Source: Gammaproteobacteria bacterium (GTDB lineage: Bacteria > Pseudomonadota > Gammaproteobacteria > Pseudomonadales > Azotimanducaceae). From it: a stretch of 64,000 nt of DNA. This document shows positions 8,632 through 17,985 of the stretch, piece by piece. Under the pieces are notes generated by a model that saw only the letters and a program-made list of their open reading frames with translations, searched no databases and was not told where the DNA came from. Location of the stretch: assembly GCA_009840305.1 (NCBI GenBank), contig VXNY01000023.1, positions 92,347 to 156,346 of the forward strand. The letters are read 5' to 3'. A program made the position numbers and the translations under genes. The number at the start of each line of letters is the position of its first letter. Position 1 is the first letter of the stretch.

Positions 8632-10044
8632 TTGAGCGAGAATAATGTGACTACAAACGTAAATGATCGATCACAGCATGGTATGTGGTCGAGCAAGATG
8701 CTCTTTGTGCTTGCTGCGGTTGGCTCGGCAGTGGGTCTTGGAAACATCTGGAAGTTCCCGTACATGATGGCTGAGCAAGGTGGGGGTGCTTTTTTCCTGT
8801 TCTACCTAATCTGTATTGCACTGATTGGTTTTCCCGTGATGGCGGCAGAAATCATGGTCGGGCGCGAGGGTCGAATGAGCCCGGTCAACTCCATCCTCAG
8901 GCTCGCTCAGGAGCACAACAGATCCAAGAATTGGTCGCTTATGGGTTGGGCTGGTGTCGTTGGCGGCGTTGTAATTCTATCTTTTTACGCAGTCATTGCT
9001 GGTTGGATTATGTTCTACGTTTGGCGGATGTTTAGCGGAGAGTTCACCGGTATCGAGGCAGCTGCATCTGGTGAAAAACTTGGATCCTTTTTAGCAAGCC
9101 CATGGAAAGTTTTGCTCTGGTTTTCAGTTTTCATAGCAATTGTCGTCTTTTTTGTCGCGCGAGGAGTAAATAGGGGTCTTGAGTTAGCCATTAGGATCTG
9201 CATGCCACTGTTGTTTGTGCTCCTTATCGTGATGCTCATTTATGGTGTCGCGCAAGGTGGATTTATGGATTCTGTGCGGTACATGTTCGATTTTGATTTC
9301 TCGAAAATGACATGGGAAACTCCTGTCGCTGCGATGGGTCATGCTTTCTTTACATTGTCCATTGGTATGGGAGCTATCATGGCGTACGGTGCTTATATGC
9401 CGCGCGAAGGATCGGTGAAGTCGGCAGTAGGAATCATCATCGTCATCGATACGCTCGTAGCCATCGTTGCGGGCCTCGCGATTTTCTCGATTGTGTTTGC
9501 AATGAACTTGGAGACGGATAAGACTGTAGGCTTATTGTTCATTACTGCGCCAGCAGCTTTCGGGAATCTTCCTCTCGGCGCGATTTTCGGTGGTCTCTTC
9601 TTCTTGTTCGTTGGCTTCGCGGCGTTTACGTCTGCTATTTCTTTGACAGAGCCAGCCATCGCGTATTTTGTCGAAAAGTTCAAAACAAGTAGAGTAAAAA
9701 TTGCTCTCGCGACTGGGGTGATCACCTGGACGCTTGGGTTGTTGTCTGTGCTCTCCTTTAATGTACTGAAAGAATTCCCATTCGGCAATGAAGACTGGAA
9801 CTTTTTCGAGATCTTTGATAAAACAACGACATTCTTTTTGCTACCGGTGGTCGGCCTAATCATCGCGGTATTTGTTGGTTGGTTTTTACCGTGGGATCGT
9901 GTGCGAAAAGGATTAGAAATTCAATCCGAATTGGCGTGGACCATTTGGATTGTGGCAATCCGGTTCGTTGCGCCCTTTGCAATATTGGTTTTCTTCCTGT
10001 TCTCGTTCTATGAAAAGTTCATTGCTCCGTTCCTGGGTGGCTAG
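8632..10044 (+). CDS. Sodium-dependent transporter, NSS/SNF family
   Basis: This 470-residue polytopic membrane protein belongs to the neurotransmitter:sodium symporter family. The first transmembrane segment carries the sodium- and substrate-binding signature GSAVGLGNIWKFPY. About eleven to twelve hydrophobic segments follow, ending near residue 465. The family imports amino acids or related amines with Na+ in the inner membrane. Bacterial members are often of unknown substrate, and none can be named here. The start is a TTG codon; the family N-terminus fits it and no better ATG lies before the WSSKMLFVLAAVG segment. A 12-base gap separates it from ratA, so read-through is possible. Confidence 0.88.
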   Translation: MSENNVTTNVNDRSQHGMWSSKMLFVLAAVGSAVGLGNIWKFPYMMAEQGGGAFFLFYLICIALIGFPVMAAEIMVGREGRMSPVNSILRLAQEHNRSKNWSLMGWAGVVGGVVILSFYAVIAGWIMFYVWRMFSGEFTGIEAAASGEKLGSFLASPWKVLLWFSVFIAIVVFFVARGVNRGLELAIRICMPLLFVLLIVMLIYGVAQGGFMDSVRYMFDFDFSKMTWETPVAAMGHAFFTLSIGMGAIMAYGAYMPREGSVKSAVGIIIVIDTLVAIVAGLAIFSIVFAMNLETDKTVGLLFITAPAAFGNLPLGAIFGGLFFLFVGFAAFTSAISLTEPAIAYFVEKFKTSRVKIALATGVITWTLGLLSVLSFNVLKEFPFGNEDWNFFEIFDKTTTFFLLPVVGLIIAVFVGWFLPWDRVRKGLEIQSELAWTIWIVAIRFVAPFAILVFFLFSFYEKFIAPFLGG

Positions 10045-10056
10045 TATTTCGATTCC

Positions 10057-10500
10057 ATGAAGATTCATCACATCGAACGCAGTGTATTGTTACCGTATGC
10101 GGTCGCTGACATGTTTGAGTTGGTGTCTGATGTTGATTCATATCAAGAGTTCGTTCCATGGTGTCAAAAGTCTGAGGTCATCGAGAGTACCGACGAGTAC
10201 GTGGTCGGAACGCTACAGGTCCAATACGCAGGCTTGACCGAGCGAATCGTTACAAAAAATATTTTGGAGCCATACGAGAAGATCGAGATGAACCTGTTAC
10301 AAGGTCCGTTCGCTCAGTTCACAGGGGAATGGAGATTTTTGGATTTAGGAATCGGTAGCAAAGCAACGTTAGATCTTTCTTTTGACGTACATAAACACGT
10401 CCTGATGTCCTTCGCGTCTCGATTCATTGAGAAATCAGTTGAGAAAATTCTCCATTCGTTTGTGAGAAGAGCTCAGTCGCAACTCGTCGAATGCGAGTAA
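10057..10500 (+). CDS. ratA: RatA-like START/SRPBCC protein
   Basis: This 147-residue protein matches the RatA/YfjG group of polyketide-cyclase-like SRPBCC proteins. Conserved positions include the N-terminal MFELVSDVDSYQEFVPWC segment and the GPF..F.G.W.F turn. In E. coli the protein has been called a ribosome-association toxin, and related eukaryotic COQ10 proteins bind ubiquinone, so a role in quinone handling is an alternative. Gene order ratA-rnfH near smpB and bamE is conserved in gammaproteobacteria. Its stop overlaps the start of rnfH by ten bases, implying translational coupling. Confidence 0.88.
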   Translation: MKIHHIERSVLLPYAVADMFELVSDVDSYQEFVPWCQKSEVIESTDEYVVGTLQVQYAGLTERIVTKNILEPYEKIEMNLLQGPFAQFTGEWRFLDLGIGSKATLDLSFDVHKHVLMSFASRFIEKSVEKILHSFVRRAQSQLVECE

Positions 10501-10772
10501 ACGTCGTTTACGCGATCGTTGGCCAAGCATGGGAAGTTGATTTAGATTGCCCTGCAGGTACGCGAGTCATCGAAGCTGTCGAACTAGCTTTAGAGCAAGA
10601 AGTATTTGAGGAAATTGATCTCAACGGCGACGAGACCTACGCAGTTTGGAATAAGTTAGTGGAACCAGATCACGTTCTGCAGGACGGGGATCGAGTGGAG
10701 ATTTTGCGGGAATTGGTCATCAGTCCTATGGAACGACGCAGGTTGTATGCTAAATTGAACACGTCCGAATAA
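10491..10772 (+). CDS. rnfH: RnfH family ubiquitin-like protein
   Basis: This 93-residue protein has the beta-grasp RnfH pattern: MRVNVVYA, a central DLNG element and a C-terminal LQDGDRVEILREL segment typical of ThiS/MoaD-like folds. It follows ratA in nearly all gammaproteobacteria and its function is not established. The ATG lies inside the last codons of ratA. The C-terminus (RRRLYAKLNTSE) lacks the diglycine used by sulfur carriers, as is normal for this family. Confidence 0.88.
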   Translation: MRVNVVYAIVGQAWEVDLDCPAGTRVIEAVELALEQEVFEEIDLNGDETYAVWNKLVEPDHVLQDGDRVEILRELVISPMERRRLYAKLNTSE

Positions 10773-10793
10773 AACTTCAGGATCGCAATAGAT

Positions 10794-11762
10794 ATGTCCA
10801 ATGAGCTCACTCTAAAAGTTGAACGGGTAATAAATGCACCGCGTTCAATAGTATGGCAGTGTTGGACAGATCTTCCATTGTTCAAGCAGTGGTTTTGTCC
10901 ACGACCTTTGCAGGTTACCCAAGCTGAATTTGAGCTTTGCCCTGGAGGACGAATGAACACGGTAATGGAAGGTCCCAATAATGCAAGAGTTGACTCCAAA
11001 GGAGTATGGCTCGAAGTAGTTCCATACTCCCGGTTAGTGTTTACGGATGCGTTCACCGAAGGTTTTGTACCAACAGCCGATCCATTCTTGACCTGGTTTA
11101 TGGAGTTAACTGACGAACGCCACGAAAGATCGAAGATGATCTGGGGTGCGCGACACCGATCGAGGGAAGACGTCAAACGACATCTTGAGATGGGATTTAA
11201 AGCGGGTTGGAACACCGCGGTTGACCAACTTGATGAACTAGCACAGAAAGTATTCGGTGAACAAAAACGAGTAGGTACGAACTTTAGTCTTGGAGCACGA
11301 GACACTCAACAGGTACGAACTTGTCTCTGGTTCGACACGCGCGGCGAAGAAGCAGCAAATTTTTACGTGTCAATGCTTCCGAACAGTTATGTCGAGCAAG
11401 TTTATCATCCTGATCCAGCACGTAAGGTGTTGATAGTAAACTTCACCTTGAGGGGCGTACCCTATCAAATTTTTGAGGGAGAGCCTCACTTCCAACTATC
11501 CCCAGCTTCCTCTATCTCAGTACTGACCGAAGACCAAGAAGAAACGGATCGTTTATGGGAAGCACTTATTCGAAACGGTGGTAAGGAAATGCCGTGTGGT
11601 TGGCTCACCGATCAATATGGTCTCACCTGGCAGATCATACCAAAAGTTTTACTCTCATTACTCGGATCTGCTGATCCTGATAAGCGAGAGCGGGCGCATG
11701 CAGCAATGATGCAAATGAAGAAAATCGATATTCGCCGATTAAACGCGTCGACGAGCGATTGA
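10794..11762 (+). CDS. Fusion of AHSA1-type SRPBCC domain and PhnB-like VOC domain
   Basis: This 322-residue protein joins two small-molecule-binding folds. Residues about 1-155 resemble the AHSA1/SRPBCC family, beginning with VERVINAPRSIVWQCWTD and continuing through FCPRP and FELCPGGRM. Residues about 170-305 resemble the PhnB/3-demethylubiquinone-methyltransferase-like VOC domain, with CLWFDTRGEEAANFYVSML near the start and CGWLTDQYGLTWQI near the end. Each type is common as a single protein in stress and detoxification loci, but their exact function is unknown. The gene stands between rnfH and the convergent bamE, a place normally without such a protein, and may be an insertion. A cytoplasmic location is expected. 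Confidence 0.75.
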   Translation: MSNELTLKVERVINAPRSIVWQCWTDLPLFKQWFCPRPLQVTQAEFELCPGGRMNTVMEGPNNARVDSKGVWLEVVPYSRLVFTDAFTEGFVPTADPFLTWFMELTDERHERSKMIWGARHRSREDVKRHLEMGFKAGWNTAVDQLDELAQKVFGEQKRVGTNFSLGARDTQQVRTCLWFDTRGEEAANFYVSMLPNSYVEQVYHPDPARKVLIVNFTLRGVPYQIFEGEPHFQLSPASSISVLTEDQEETDRLWEALIRNGGKEMPCGWLTDQYGLTWQIIPKVLLSLLGSADPDKRERAHAAMMQMKKIDIRRLNASTSD

Positions 11763-11791
11763 TTTAGGGGATTGTTTCCAAACCGTTCGTT

Positions 11792-12295
11792 CTAGTTTGT
11801 GGTCTCTACGTCGTGTTCAGTTTCTTCGTCGGAGTCAATAGACTCAATCTGGTCTGCGTCGGTTTCTTCGTCGGCTTCATCGGCGTTGTCTGATGGTTCT
11901 AGTAAGGGCTCTAATTCCTCAGCAGCATCGCCTTGAGGGCGATAGTCTCCACTAATTCCAGCTAGTTCGTCTTCCTCAAACCTGAGCGTTAGTACTTTCC
12001 GTTCACGGTCTCCCGTTCGGGACTCTTTCGTAAATACATAGTCCCATCGATTGATATCAAAAGGATTCTGATATACGGGTTTTCCAAGTACAAATTCGAC
12101 CTGTGCTCTAGTCATTTTTGGTCGAAGTTTATCAACCATTTTTTGAGTGATGATATTGCCTTGCTCAATTTCTGGTTGATGCATGCCAGGTACTTTACAT
12201 CCGTGCAACCAAAGTATCGCGAACACTGAAGCCGCGACGATCCAGAACAGCTTTACAGACTTTTTATTGGGGTGGTGATTTGGCAAATTGATCAA
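11792..12295 (-). CDS. bamE: Outer membrane assembly lipoprotein BamE
   Basis: BamE is a lipoprotein of the BAM complex that inserts beta-barrel proteins into the outer membrane. The 167-residue precursor has a basic start, a hydrophobic core and a lipobox LHGC with the lipid-bearing Cys at about residue 33. The SmpA/OmlA core follows: GNIITQKMVDKLRPKMTRAQVEFVLGKP, then NRWDYVFT. The C-terminal 45 residues or so form an acidic Asp/Glu/Ser tail not seen in short BamE proteins such as the 113-residue E. coli protein. It lies 33 bases downstream of recN on the same strand, so both may be on one transcript. The fur gene, often near bamE, is not here. Confidence 0.9.
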   Translation of the reverse strand: MINLPNHHPNKKSVKLFWIVAASVFAILWLHGCKVPGMHQPEIEQGNIITQKMVDKLRPKMTRAQVEFVLGKPVYQNPFDINRWDYVFTKESRTGDRERKVLTLRFEEDELAGISGDYRPQGDAAEELEPLLEPSDNADEADEETDADQIESIDSDEETEHDVETTN

Positions 12296-12328
12296 TTGAG
12301 CTTATTGGTGAGTTACTTCTTATTCTTA

Positions 12329-13978
12329 CTATGACAACGCGTCTTCCAAAAGCGCGCGGGCATATGAACGACTGCGATCATCGACTGTACGTCCTCCTAC
12401 CATGCGGGCGATCTCTGTGACTCGTTGTTCTCCAGTGAGAGATTCTACATTGATACCCCGGGTATTGCACTTAGTTACAAAGAGATGAGCGTCCCCTAGC
12501 GCTGCTACCTGAGGTGCGTGAGTCACGCAAATCACCTGGTTATTTTGCGCAAGTGTGCGAAGCATTCTACCAAGCACATCTGCCGTTGTGCCACCTACGC
12601 CGATATCTGCTTCGTCAAGTATTAGTGTCGGTAACTTTGATTTGCGTGCGACCACGAGCAGGATCGCGAGTGCGATACGCGACAATTCACCGCCAGAGGC
12701 GACTCGATTCAAAGGCATCACATCGTATCCTTTATTGGTCGAGACTAGATATTCCAAGGAATCAATTCCTCGACTATTCTGAGCCCGCGCGAAACTGACA
12801 TCGAACGACACGTCGGGTAAGGCAATCGCCCCTAAAGTCTTTAGCACTTCTGAACAAAACGCTTCCGCTTGTTCTTGCCGTGCGTGCGAGAGGTCTTCCG
12901 AATATTTAAAGAATTGCTTCTCCCTTGCTTCGAGTTCGTGGTGGAGTTGTGTCAATTCCGATTCGGATTGTTTCAATCGTTCTAAACGAATTCTTACTGC
13001 TGAAACATGTTCAAAGAGGGCAGACGGACTAACTCTGTGTTTGCGTGCCATATCGTGGATTAGGTTGATTCGTTGGTCAAGAGCTTCCAATTGACTTTCG
13101 TCAATGTCGACCGAGTCTCGATATCGACTGAGTGAGTGACTAATTTCTTCAAGTTGAAGTTCAGTACTCGAAATGAGTTCTCGCGCTTCATCCAGGCTTC
13201 GTTCTTGGTCGTCAACTCCACGTATCTCGCGCGCAATTCGTGCAACTAAGGGCTGGATAGAGTTGTTCAAAGTTTGTTCCGCTTCCGCTAGCACTGCGAG
13301 AATTTCACGAGCTTGGGAGTGTCGCTTAAATTCTCGCATGAGTGTTGAAAACTCGTTCTCTTCCAGATCGAGACTCTCTAACTCCGCGTACTGGTATTCG
13401 ATTAATTCCTTTTGACTCAGTTCAATTCCGAGCTCTTCTGAACTAGTTCTAAGTGCTGTTGTACTGTCCTGCCATGCTTCATACAATCGCTGCACCTCTG
13501 ACAATTGTTTTTGTTTGATAGCAAAATCGTCGAACCACTCAAGTTGAGCTTCGCGATTTAGTAATTCATGCTGTTCAAATTGACCGTGTACTCCGATTAA
13601 CGATGCGCAAATATCCCGAATCGAATCTAGAGTTGTTGGCGTACTGTTTAGCCATGCTCGAGACCGCCCACCGGGTGTGGCGGTACGTCTAACAATGCAA
13701 AGACTAGGATCGAGCGAATCGGCAAGTCCTTGCTGTTCAAGTTTTTTACGTGTAGCTGGAGATTGTGTCAGATCAAACTCCGCAATTACTTCACAATCGT
13801 TCGATCCTGCAGCGATTTGGTCTTGGCGCACTCTTGCTCCGAGAACCAGAGCAAGCGCATCAAGTAAGATGGATTTTCCGGCACCAGACTCCCCTGTGAT
13901 AACAGTAAGACCTGGGCTAAAATCAATGTCTAAAGACCGCACTAGCGTAAAGTTTCGGACCGTCAGTGTGGCTAGCAT
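12329..13978 (-). CDS. recN: DNA repair ATPase RecN
   Basis: RecN is an SMC-like ATPase that helps repair double-strand breaks. The 549-residue length is normal. The N-terminal half carries the Walker A motif GESGAGKS (about residues 29-36), the centre is predicted coiled coil (about 150-360), and the C-terminal half has the ABC signature region VASGGELSRIALA and the Walker B stretch LILDEADIGVGG. The gene is divergent from hrcA; only about 50-70 bases separate the starts. No clear LexA box was seen in that gap, although a short imperfect one could be missed. The nadK gene that often sits between recN and hrcA is absent. Confidence 0.95.
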   Translation of the reverse strand: MLATLTVRNFTLVRSLDIDFSPGLTVITGESGAGKSILLDALALVLGARVRQDQIAAGSNDCEVIAEFDLTQSPATRKKLEQQGLADSLDPSLCIVRRTATPGGRSRAWLNSTPTTLDSIRDICASLIGVHGQFEQHELLNREAQLEWFDDFAIKQKQLSEVQRLYEAWQDSTTALRTSSEELGIELSQKELIEYQYAELESLDLEENEFSTLMREFKRHSQAREILAVLAEAEQTLNNSIQPLVARIAREIRGVDDQERSLDEARELISSTELQLEEISHSLSRYRDSVDIDESQLEALDQRINLIHDMARKHRVSPSALFEHVSAVRIRLERLKQSESELTQLHHELEAREKQFFKYSEDLSHARQEQAEAFCSEVLKTLGAIALPDVSFDVSFARAQNSRGIDSLEYLVSTNKGYDVMPLNRVASGGELSRIALAILLVVARKSKLPTLILDEADIGVGGTTADVLGRMLRTLAQNNQVICVTHAPQVAALGDAHLFVTKCNTRGINVESLTGEQRVTEIARMVGGRTVDDRSRSYARALLEDALS

Positions 13979-14047
13979 TTAGAAATATTTAGAACTAGGA
14001 GCTTCTTAGGGTCACAATATACACAGTGGGTGGATAACCCAAACATT

Positions 14048-15124
14048 ATGGATACCCCTACAAAAAAAGAAACAAGTTGGGACAAAACTAGCCCGCCGAT
14101 CGACGCGCGTACGCAGAGTCTTTTTAAGATTTTGGTCGAAGATTACCTCACGCACGGGACACCCATCGGTTCCAAACACATTGCAGATCAATCTTTCTTC
14201 CGCATCAGTTCAGCAACGGTGCGCAACATTATGGCTAGTCTTGAGGACAAGGGGTTAGTGGCGTCACCGCACACTTCGGCCGGAAAAGTTCCCACCGAGC
14301 AAGGACTGAGATTTTTTGTAGATAGTTTGATTTCGGTGGAGCCGCTGGATCGACGCATTGTGGCTAATTTGAGCAAATCCTTGCGCGAGGACCTATCACC
14401 TAAAGAACTGGTGGAAACAGCTTCTAAAATTCTCGCAGATCTGACGTGTTTCGTCGGCTTAGTCACCACTCCGCGACCGGAACAGATCGAATTGAGGCAG
14501 ATTCAGTTCCTACCACTGACTCAGCACAAAGTGCTAGCCATTATTGTCGTGAACGAACGCGAAGTCCAGAATCGCGTCGTGGAAACGGAACGAAACTACA
14601 CAAATATTGAACTCAATGAGGTAGCCAATTACTTGAACCAAGAGTTTTCTGGACACTCTTTACTCGCGATCCGTCAGCAACTATTGGATAGCATGAGAAA
14701 AGATCAACAGGAAATGAACCGATTGATGCAGATAGCACTTGATGTTGCCGCGAAGTCGTTTGCGCAGGATAGCGAACACGATCACGACTATGTGTTTCAC
14801 GGGGAAAGAAATTTACTAGGTCTGCTATCTTCTTCGGAAGAAGTGCAGGTGTTGTTGGATGCGTTCCGAAGTAAGAGTTCTATGGTCGACCTGCTAGATC
14901 GTTGTATGGCGTCTGAAGGTGTGCAACTCTTCATCGGATCGGAATCTGGCTACGAACCGTTAGGTGGGTACAGTCTCATCAGTGCGAAGTACGAGGTAGA
15001 AGGCTCAATTGCAGGAGCGATGGGAGTGATTGGACCGACTCGAATGCCTTACCAAAAGGTCATTCCTTTGGTCGATACGGCGGCTCGTCTCCTTGGAAAC
15101 GCGTTAGACCAATCGCATTCTTGA
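14048..15124 (+). CDS. hrcA: Heat-inducible transcription repressor HrcA
   Basis: HrcA represses chaperone operons by binding CIRCE operators and is itself folded by GroEL. The N-terminal winged helix contains GTPIGSKHIA and ISSATVRNIMASLEDKGL, followed by SPHTSAGKVPTEQGLRFFVD, the strongest family signature. I use the ATG, giving 358 residues; an in-frame GTG at 14030 would add six. Neither has a strong ribosome site. The gene stands directly before grpE and dnaK. I found no CIRCE inverted repeat (TTAGCACTC-N9-GAGTGCTAA) upstream of hrcA, grpE or dnaK, so its targets in this genome may lie elsewhere. Confidence 0.93.
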   Translation: MDTPTKKETSWDKTSPPIDARTQSLFKILVEDYLTHGTPIGSKHIADQSFFRISSATVRNIMASLEDKGLVASPHTSAGKVPTEQGLRFFVDSLISVEPLDRRIVANLSKSLREDLSPKELVETASKILADLTCFVGLVTTPRPEQIELRQIQFLPLTQHKVLAIIVVNEREVQNRVVETERNYTNIELNEVANYLNQEFSGHSLLAIRQQLLDSMRKDQQEMNRLMQIALDVAAKSFAQDSEHDHDYVFHGERNLLGLLSSSEEVQVLLDAFRSKSSMVDLLDRCMASEGVQLFIGSESGYEPLGGYSLISAKYEVEGSIAGAMGVIGPTRMPYQKVIPLVDTAARLLGNALDQSHS

Positions 15125-15186
15125 AAACTTAGCTCTCGCCCATATATGGATGAGCTGAGGGCTCTCATTGCAAGGACTTAAATTTC

Positions 15187-15828
15187 GTGGCACGAAAAAA
15201 GAAATCATCACCCGATTCCGACTCTCCGGAAATCAAAGAAGACCCACTTCCCGAAGACTCAACTGATGAAGAATCTGAGGCAGAAGTAACGGTCGAGATT
15301 GTTACCGAGAGCGACGAGAAACAGGAACAAACCAACTTTGAACACCTTCAAGCTCGGATTGACGAACTAGAACCAGCGCTTGAAGAGGCTAGAGCTTATG
15401 CGTTAAGAGCTCATTCCGAGACCGAAAACGTGCGACGCCGCATGGACCGAGAACTGGAAAAAGCGCACAAATACGCGTTGAGTGATTTCGCGCAAGCGTT
15501 GTTGTCGCCGCTAGACACGTTTGATATTGCATTGCAATCCGCCAAAGATTCAGATGTATCTGACCAAGTAATACAAGGATTTGAACTCTCGGTGAAATCC
15601 TTGGCGGATGCCTTGGAAAAATTTGGGATTGTCAGTTTCGACCCACATGGTGAGGTGTTCGACCCTGAAAAACACAAAGCGATGACTTATGTTCCACATC
15701 CAGATGCCGAACCGGGAAGTGTCATCGAGGTGTTTCGTAAAGGATATATGCTGCACGATAGGCTCATTCGAGGAGCAGAAGTCGTAGTCGCAAAAGAACC
15801 AGAATCACCCGAAGAAGAAGACAGTTAG
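15187..15828 (+). CDS. grpE: Nucleotide exchange factor GrpE
   Basis: GrpE releases ADP from DnaK. The 213-residue protein begins with a charged low-complexity stretch (about 1-55), then a long helix with ARAYALRAHSETENVRRRM, and ends with the beta-domain signature containing YMLHDRLIRGAEVVV. It starts with GTG preceded by AAGGA. The gene follows hrcA after 62 bases, in which an imperfect TTAGCTC...GAGCTGA repeat is visible, and precedes dnaK. Confidence 0.95.
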   Translation: MARKKKSSPDSDSPEIKEDPLPEDSTDEESEAEVTVEIVTESDEKQEQTNFEHLQARIDELEPALEEARAYALRAHSETENVRRRMDRELEKAHKYALSDFAQALLSPLDTFDIALQSAKDSDVSDQVIQGFELSVKSLADALEKFGIVSFDPHGEVFDPEKHKAMTYVPHPDAEPGSVIEVFRKGYMLHDRLIRGAEVVVAKEPESPEEEDS

Positions 15829-15856
15829 ACATCGGATTAGATCTAGACTCGCCGAT

Positions 15857-15885
15857 CTTGAAATTTCGTAAATTCGTCCCTAACT
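15857..15885 (+). promoter_or_regulatory. Sigma-32 (RpoH) heat-shock promoter of dnaK
   Basis: CTTGAAA at 15857-15863 matches the sigma-32 -35 consensus exactly. CCCTAACT at 15878-15885, after a 14-base spacer, resembles the CCCCATNT -10 consensus. Spacing and position, about 70 bases before the dnaK ATG, are typical. This indicates RpoH control of dnaK. Confidence 0.75.
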
Positions 15886-15957
15886 ATTCAACTACAGATC
15901 ATCGCACACTAGATTTAAATCTTCATTGGTGATCATGAATCAAAAAGGAAGTTAATA

Positions 15958-17904
15958 ATGGCAAAAACAATAGGTATAGACTTAGGAACTACTAATTCGT
16001 GCGTTGCGGTGCTAGAAGGTACCGAGCCACGCGTAATCGAAAATTCTGAAGGTGATCGAACGACTCCATCAGTGGTTGCGTACACCGATAAAGGCGAAGT
16101 TTTAGTTGGCCAAAGTGCTAAGCGACAAGCGGTAACCAACCCAGAGAACACCGTTTTTGCGGTGAAACGACTGATTGGGCGTCGGTATGACGACGAAGTC
16201 GTCCAAAAGGACGAAGAGATGGTACCGTACAAAATCGTCGCTGCGGCGAATGGCGATGCTTGGGTTGAAGTACGTGGCGAGACCAAAGCACCGCCGCAAG
16301 TATCGGCAGAAGTATTGAAGAAAATGAAAAAGACTGCCGAAGATTATCTCGGTGAAAGTGTCGAAGGAGCTGTAATAACCGTCCCCGCGTATTTCAACGA
16401 TTCTCAACGGCAGGCAACCAAAGACTCCGGCAAGATTGCTGGCTTGGATGTCAAGCGCATCATTAACGAACCGACTGCGGCCGCGCTAGCGTATGGTATG
16501 GACAAAAAACGCGGAGATTCCAAAATCGCCGTATATGATCTCGGTGGCGGTACGTTTGACATATCCATCATTGAAATCGCCGATGTCGACGGCTCACAGC
16601 AGTTTGAAGTTCTTTCTACCAATGGCGATACGTTTCTCGGTGGTGAGGACTTTGATCTTCGAGTCATTGAATATTTGGCAACAGAATTCAAAGACGACCA
16701 CGGTATTGATCTTCGTAATGATCCCTTAGCTTTACAACGACTGAAAGAAGCCGCGGAAAAAGCGAAGATTGAGCTCTCTTCGAGCCAAGAGACTGATGTC
16801 AATCTACCGTTTATAACGGCTGATCAAACAGGACCCAAGCACTTAGTCGTGAAAGTCACTCGCGCCAAGCTGGAGTCTCTTGTCGAAGAATTGGTGGAAC
16901 GCACCATAGGACCCTGTAAAACGGCAATTGAAGACGCCGGCGTTCGAGTCAGCGAAATTGATGAAGTGATTCTCGTTGGCGGACAAACCCGAATGCCTTT
17001 AGTCCAACAGCGCGTGAAGCAATTTTTTGATCGTGAACCACGTAAAGACGTCAATCCTGACGAAGCCGTGGCGATCGGAGCCAGTATTCAGGGTGGCGTA
17101 CTTTCGAGCGATATCAAGGATGTACTACTTCTTGACGTTACCCCATTGTCATTAGGTATTGAAACACTTGGTGGAGTTATGACTCCGTTGATCGAGAAGA
17201 ACACTACTATCCCAACGAGGAAAAATCAAACCTTCTCGACGGCAGAAAACAATCAACCAGCAGTAACAATTCACGTTCTTCAAGGTGAGCGTAAGCAAGC
17301 CGCGCAGAACAAGTCATTAGGTCAGTTTGATCTTACTGGAATTCCTCCAGCGCCGCGCGGTGTCCCACAAATTGAAGTTAGCTTTGATATTGATGCAAAC
17401 GGCATATTGAACGTAAAAGCGGTGGATAAAGCGACCAACAAAGAGCAATCAATTGTGATAAAAGCCTCAAGTGGCTTGTCTGACGATGAGGTCAAACAGA
17501 TGATCCGTGACGCGGAATCGCACTCCGCTGAGGACGCAAAGTTCGCTGAGTTGGTGACGCTCCGGAATCAAGCAGATTCCATCATTCACTCCGCACGTAA
17601 AATGCTTGAAGATAGCGGCGACAAGGTCAGCGAGTCCGAAAAAACTGCTATAACGACTGCTATTGAAGCTCTGGAACAAGCTGTGCAAACGGACAACAAA
17701 GAGGAAATTGAAGCAAAATTGCAGGAACTGAACGGTGCTACAGAGCCCGTCGTACAGCGAATGTATCAGGAAGCACAAGCGCAACCAAATCCGGAGCCAA
17801 CTGACGCACCCAGCGACGAGCCACCTCCGGAAACTGAAAATCCGTCTGCAGGGGACGATGATGTCGTTGACGCAGAATTTGAAGAGGTGAAGAACGACAA
17901 GTAA
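15958..17904 (+). CDS. dnaK: Molecular chaperone DnaK (Hsp70)
   Basis: DnaK is the ATP-dependent Hsp70 chaperone that works with DnaJ and GrpE. The 648-residue protein has the ATPase signatures [14 protein letters not shown] at the start, [13 protein letters not shown] (about 195) and [11 protein letters not shown] (about 335). The [14 protein letters not shown] linker and substrate-binding domain follow, and it ends in an acidic EFEEVKNDK tail. An AAGGAAG ribosome site precedes the ATG. It is expressed from the sigma-32-type promoter just upstream and followed by a strong terminator-like hairpin. Confidence 0.98.
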   Translation: MAKTIGIDLGTTNSCVAVLEGTEPRVIENSEGDRTTPSVVAYTDKGEVLVGQSAKRQAVTNPENTVFAVKRLIGRRYDDEVVQKDEEMVPYKIVAAANGDAWVEVRGETKAPPQVSAEVLKKMKKTAEDYLGESVEGAVITVPAYFNDSQRQATKDSGKIAGLDVKRIINEPTAAALAYGMDKKRGDSKIAVYDLGGGTFDISIIEIADVDGSQQFEVLSTNGDTFLGGEDFDLRVIEYLATEFKDDHGIDLRNDPLALQRLKEAAEKAKIELSSSQETDVNLPFITADQTGPKHLVVKVTRAKLESLVEELVERTIGPCKTAIEDAGVRVSEIDEVILVGGQTRMPLVQQRVKQFFDREPRKDVNPDEAVAIGASIQGGVLSSDIKDVLLLDVTPLSLGIETLGGVMTPLIEKNTTIPTRKNQTFSTAENNQPAVTIHVLQGERKQAAQNKSLGQFDLTGIPPAPRGVPQIEVSFDIDANGILNVKAVDKATNKEQSIVIKASSGLSDDEVKQMIRDAESHSAEDAKFAELVTLRNQADSIIHSARKMLEDSGDKVSESEKTAITTAIEALEQAVQTDNKEEIEAKLQELNGATEPVVQRMYQEAQAQPNPEPTDAPSDEPPPETENPSAGDDDVVDAEFEEVKNDK

Positions 17905-17920
17905 CGACCACACACATAAA

Positions 17921-17965
17921 AGTCCGATACGGTTCTCATTATCTGCTGAGACCTATCGGATTTTT
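17921..17965 (+). terminator. Rho-independent terminator or attenuator between dnaK and dnaJ
   Basis: The sequence TCCGAT (17923-17928) pairs with ATCGGA (17955-17960), and the inner GGTTCTCA pairs with TGAGACC across an eight-base loop. The stem is followed at once by a run of five T. Its place between dnaK and dnaJ suggests partial termination, giving less dnaJ than dnaK message. Confidence 0.8.
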
Positions 17966-17985
17966 CGCGTGCAAGGAACAGAGTA

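Noticed and set aside
15125..15186. CIRCE operator between hrcA and grpE
   Set aside because: The left half resembles TTAGCACTC with one change, but the right half and the nine-base spacer do not match.
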